A program made the position numbers and the translations under genes. Positions 14,301-15,490 of a DNA stretch of 15,490 bases are shown piece after piece. Source of the DNA: Fidelibacterota bacterium UBA7301. GTDB taxonomy: Bacteria > Fidelibacterota > Marinisomatia > Marinisomatales > TCS55. The notes beneath the pieces are model-generated. The model was given only the letters and a program-made list of their open reading frames with translations, was not told the origin of the DNA and searched no databases. The number at the start of each line of letters is the position of its first letter. Position 1 is the first letter of the stretch. The DNA lies in the NCBI GenBank assembly GCA_002471845.1, contig DKQT01000022.1:1-15490 (forward strand), given 5' to 3'.

Positions 14301-15490
14301 ATGGCAAAAGAAAAATTTAAACGGAGTAAACCCCATTTAAACATTGGGACGATTGGTCACGTGGACCATGGGAAGACGACACTGACGGCGGCGATTACCA
14401 TGATGCAGGCCAATAAAGGCTTAAGTGAAGTTCGTTCTTTCGACAGCATAGATAATGCCCCGGAAGAAAAAGAGCGTGGTATCACGATCCAGACCGCCCA
14501 TGTGGAGTATGAAACGGCTAACCGCCACTATGCCCATGTGGATTGTCCTGGTCACGCAGATTATATCAAGAACATGATTACCGGTGCGGCCCAGATGGAC
14601 GGTGCGATTCTGGTGGTTTCAGCCGCTGATGGTCCCATGCCCCAGACCCGTGAGCACGTTCTTTTGGCCCGCCAGGTGAATGTACCTTCCATTGTTGTGT
14701 TTATGAATAAAACAGACCAAGTGGATGATGAAGAACTAATTGAACTGGTAGAGATGGAACTGCGGGACCTTTTGAATGAATATGATTTTCCCGGTGATGA
14801 TATACCTATTGTCAAGGGCAGTGCCTTAAATGCACTGAATAATGTGAATGATGAAGTGGCCACAGTCTGTATAAGTGAACTGATGGAAGCCTGTGACAGT
14901 TTTATTCCGGAACCCAAGCGGGATATTGATAAAGCCTTTTTGATGCCGGTTGAGGATGTATTTTCCATCACGGGCCGGGGTACAGTAGGAACGGGTCGTA
15001 TTGAAAGCGGAATCATTAAAGTGGGTGATGAAGTGGAAATGATCGGTATGGGCGCCAGTAAGAAGACCACCGTAACCGGTGTGGAAATGTTCCGTAAGCT
15101 TCTGGATGAAGGCCGTGCCGGTGATAATGCGGGATTGCTGCTTCGCGGCGTGGATAAAGAAGAATTAACCCGGGGTATGGTATTAGCCAAGCCCGGTTCC
15201 ATTACCCCGCACACGAAGTTTAAAGCCAGTGTGTATGTCTTGAAGAAAGATGAAGGGGGCCGTCATACCCCGTTTTTCAACGGTTACCGACCCCAGTTTT
15301 ACTTCCGCACCACGGATGTAACCGGTGTGGCCACCCTGCCCGGCGGTACTGAGATGGTGATGCCCGGTGACAATGTAGAGTTGGAAGTAGAATTGATTAC
15401 GCCAATTGCCATGGATAAGGAACTGCGTTTTGCCATCCGTGAAGGCGGTCATACAGTGGGCGCCGGTGTGGTCACTGAGATTGTAGAATA
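14301..15490 (+). CDS. tuf: Elongation factor Tu (second tuf copy; stop codon cut by window end)
   Basis: EF-Tu brings aminoacyl-tRNA to the ribosome. All 396 codons are present; the window ends after the TA of the stop codon. The GTPase domain has G-H-V-D-H-G-K-T (19-26), N-A-P-E-E-K-E-R-G-I-T-I (52-63), D-C-P-G-H with H85 (81-85) and N-K-T-D (136-139). Domain II includes V-F-S-I-T-G-R-G-T-V-G-T-G-R, and domain III ends G-V-V-T-E-I-V-E. Two small departures from common EF-Tu sequences are T138 in N-K-T-D and Q-T-A-H (64-67) where many have N-T-S-H or N-T-A-H. AAGGA at 14288-14292 precedes the ATG by eight bases. GC content is clearly higher than in the neighbours. This is the tufA position after fusA. 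Confidence 0.97.
   Translation, partial: MAKEKFKRSKPHLNIGTIGHVDHGKTTLTAAITMMQANKGLSEVRSFDSIDNAPEEKERGITIQTAHVEYETANRHYAHVDCPGHADYIKNMITGAAQMDGAILVVSAADGPMPQTREHVLLARQVNVPSIVVFMNKTDQVDDEELIELVEMELRDLLNEYDFPGDDIPIVKGSALNALNNVNDEVATVCISELMEACDSFIPEPKRDIDKAFLMPVEDVFSITGRGTVGTGRIESGIIKVGDEVEMIGMGASKKTTVTGVEMFRKLLDEGRAGDNAGLLLRGVDKEELTRGMVLAKPGSITPHTKFKASVYVLKKDEGGRHTPFFNGYRPQFYFRTTDVTGVATLPGGTEMVMPGDNVELEVELITPIAMDKELRFAIREGGHTVGAGVVTEIVE
15467..15490 (+). repeat. Terminal direct repeat, right copy (tuf 3' end)
   Basis: These 24 bases are identical to positions 1-24. They are the last codons of tuf plus the first two bases of its stop. The repeat reaches exactly to both window ends, as expected when an assembly breaks at, or overlaps across, a duplicated gene. 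Confidence 0.9.

Noticed and set aside
14561..15214. Long antisense ORF of 217 codons opposite tuf
   Set aside because: It lies wholly inside the conserved EF-Tu coding region; its Ser/Thr/Pro-rich translation is what the opposite strand of a GC-richer, strongly biased gene gives, and no start signal was seen.
1..15490. Plasmid, phage or other mobile element, suggested by the matching ends
   Set aside because: There are no replication, integration, transfer or structural phage genes; all genes are core chromosomal genes and the shared ends are tuf coding sequence.

Overview
The window is an ordinary but very complete bacterial information-processing cluster, all on the + strand: the end of one tuf gene, rpmG, tRNA-Trp(CCA), secE, nusG, rplK, rplA, rplJ, rplL, rpoB, rpoC, rpsL, rpsG, fusA and a second, almost complete tuf. 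It joins the tufB-secE-nusG-rplKAJL-rpoBC block directly to the str operon (rpsL-rpsG-fusA-tuf). No mobile element, CRISPR array, defence system or gene of unknown function is visible. I looked for an undescribed system and found none; the points worth checking are details within known genes and the structure of the contig.

The organism is a bacterium of moderate GC content (about 40-45 % by eye). RpoB carries an insert at the site of E. coli beta-SI2 and RpoC carries an SI3-type insert, as in Proteobacteria and the Bacteroidetes/Chlorobi-type (FCB) lineages. The wording of EF-Tu and RpoB looks most like FCB, possibly a Marinimicrobia-like lineage. That placement is from memory of family sequences, not from a search.

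Layout: 1-25 is the tail of tuf copy 1. Positions 37-553 hold L33, tRNA-Trp and SecE. Positions 557-3134 hold NusG and the ribosomal stalk proteins L11, L1, L10 and L7/L12. Positions 3205-11256 hold RNA polymerase beta and beta', both starting with TTG and lying in the same reading frame with one TAA and four codons between them. Positions 11335-14283 hold S12, S7 and EF-G. Positions 14301-15490 hold EF-Tu copy 2, cut one base before the end of its stop codon. Gaps are tiny throughout; the longest are 11257-11334 (78 nt), 3135-3204 (70 nt), 202-254 (53 nt) and 328-373 (46 nt), so no stretch above 300 bases lacks a gene.

Together the genes make the transcription elongation machinery (RpoB, RpoC, NusG), the ribosomal GTPase-associated centre (L11, L10, L12) with the two factors that work on it (EF-G, EF-Tu), decoding-site and head proteins of the small subunit (S12, S7), and an essential subunit of the protein export channel (SecE). 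The first and last 24 bases of the window are identical because both lie at the 3' end of a tuf gene, so the sequence most likely ends where an assembler could not pass the duplicated tuf genes.
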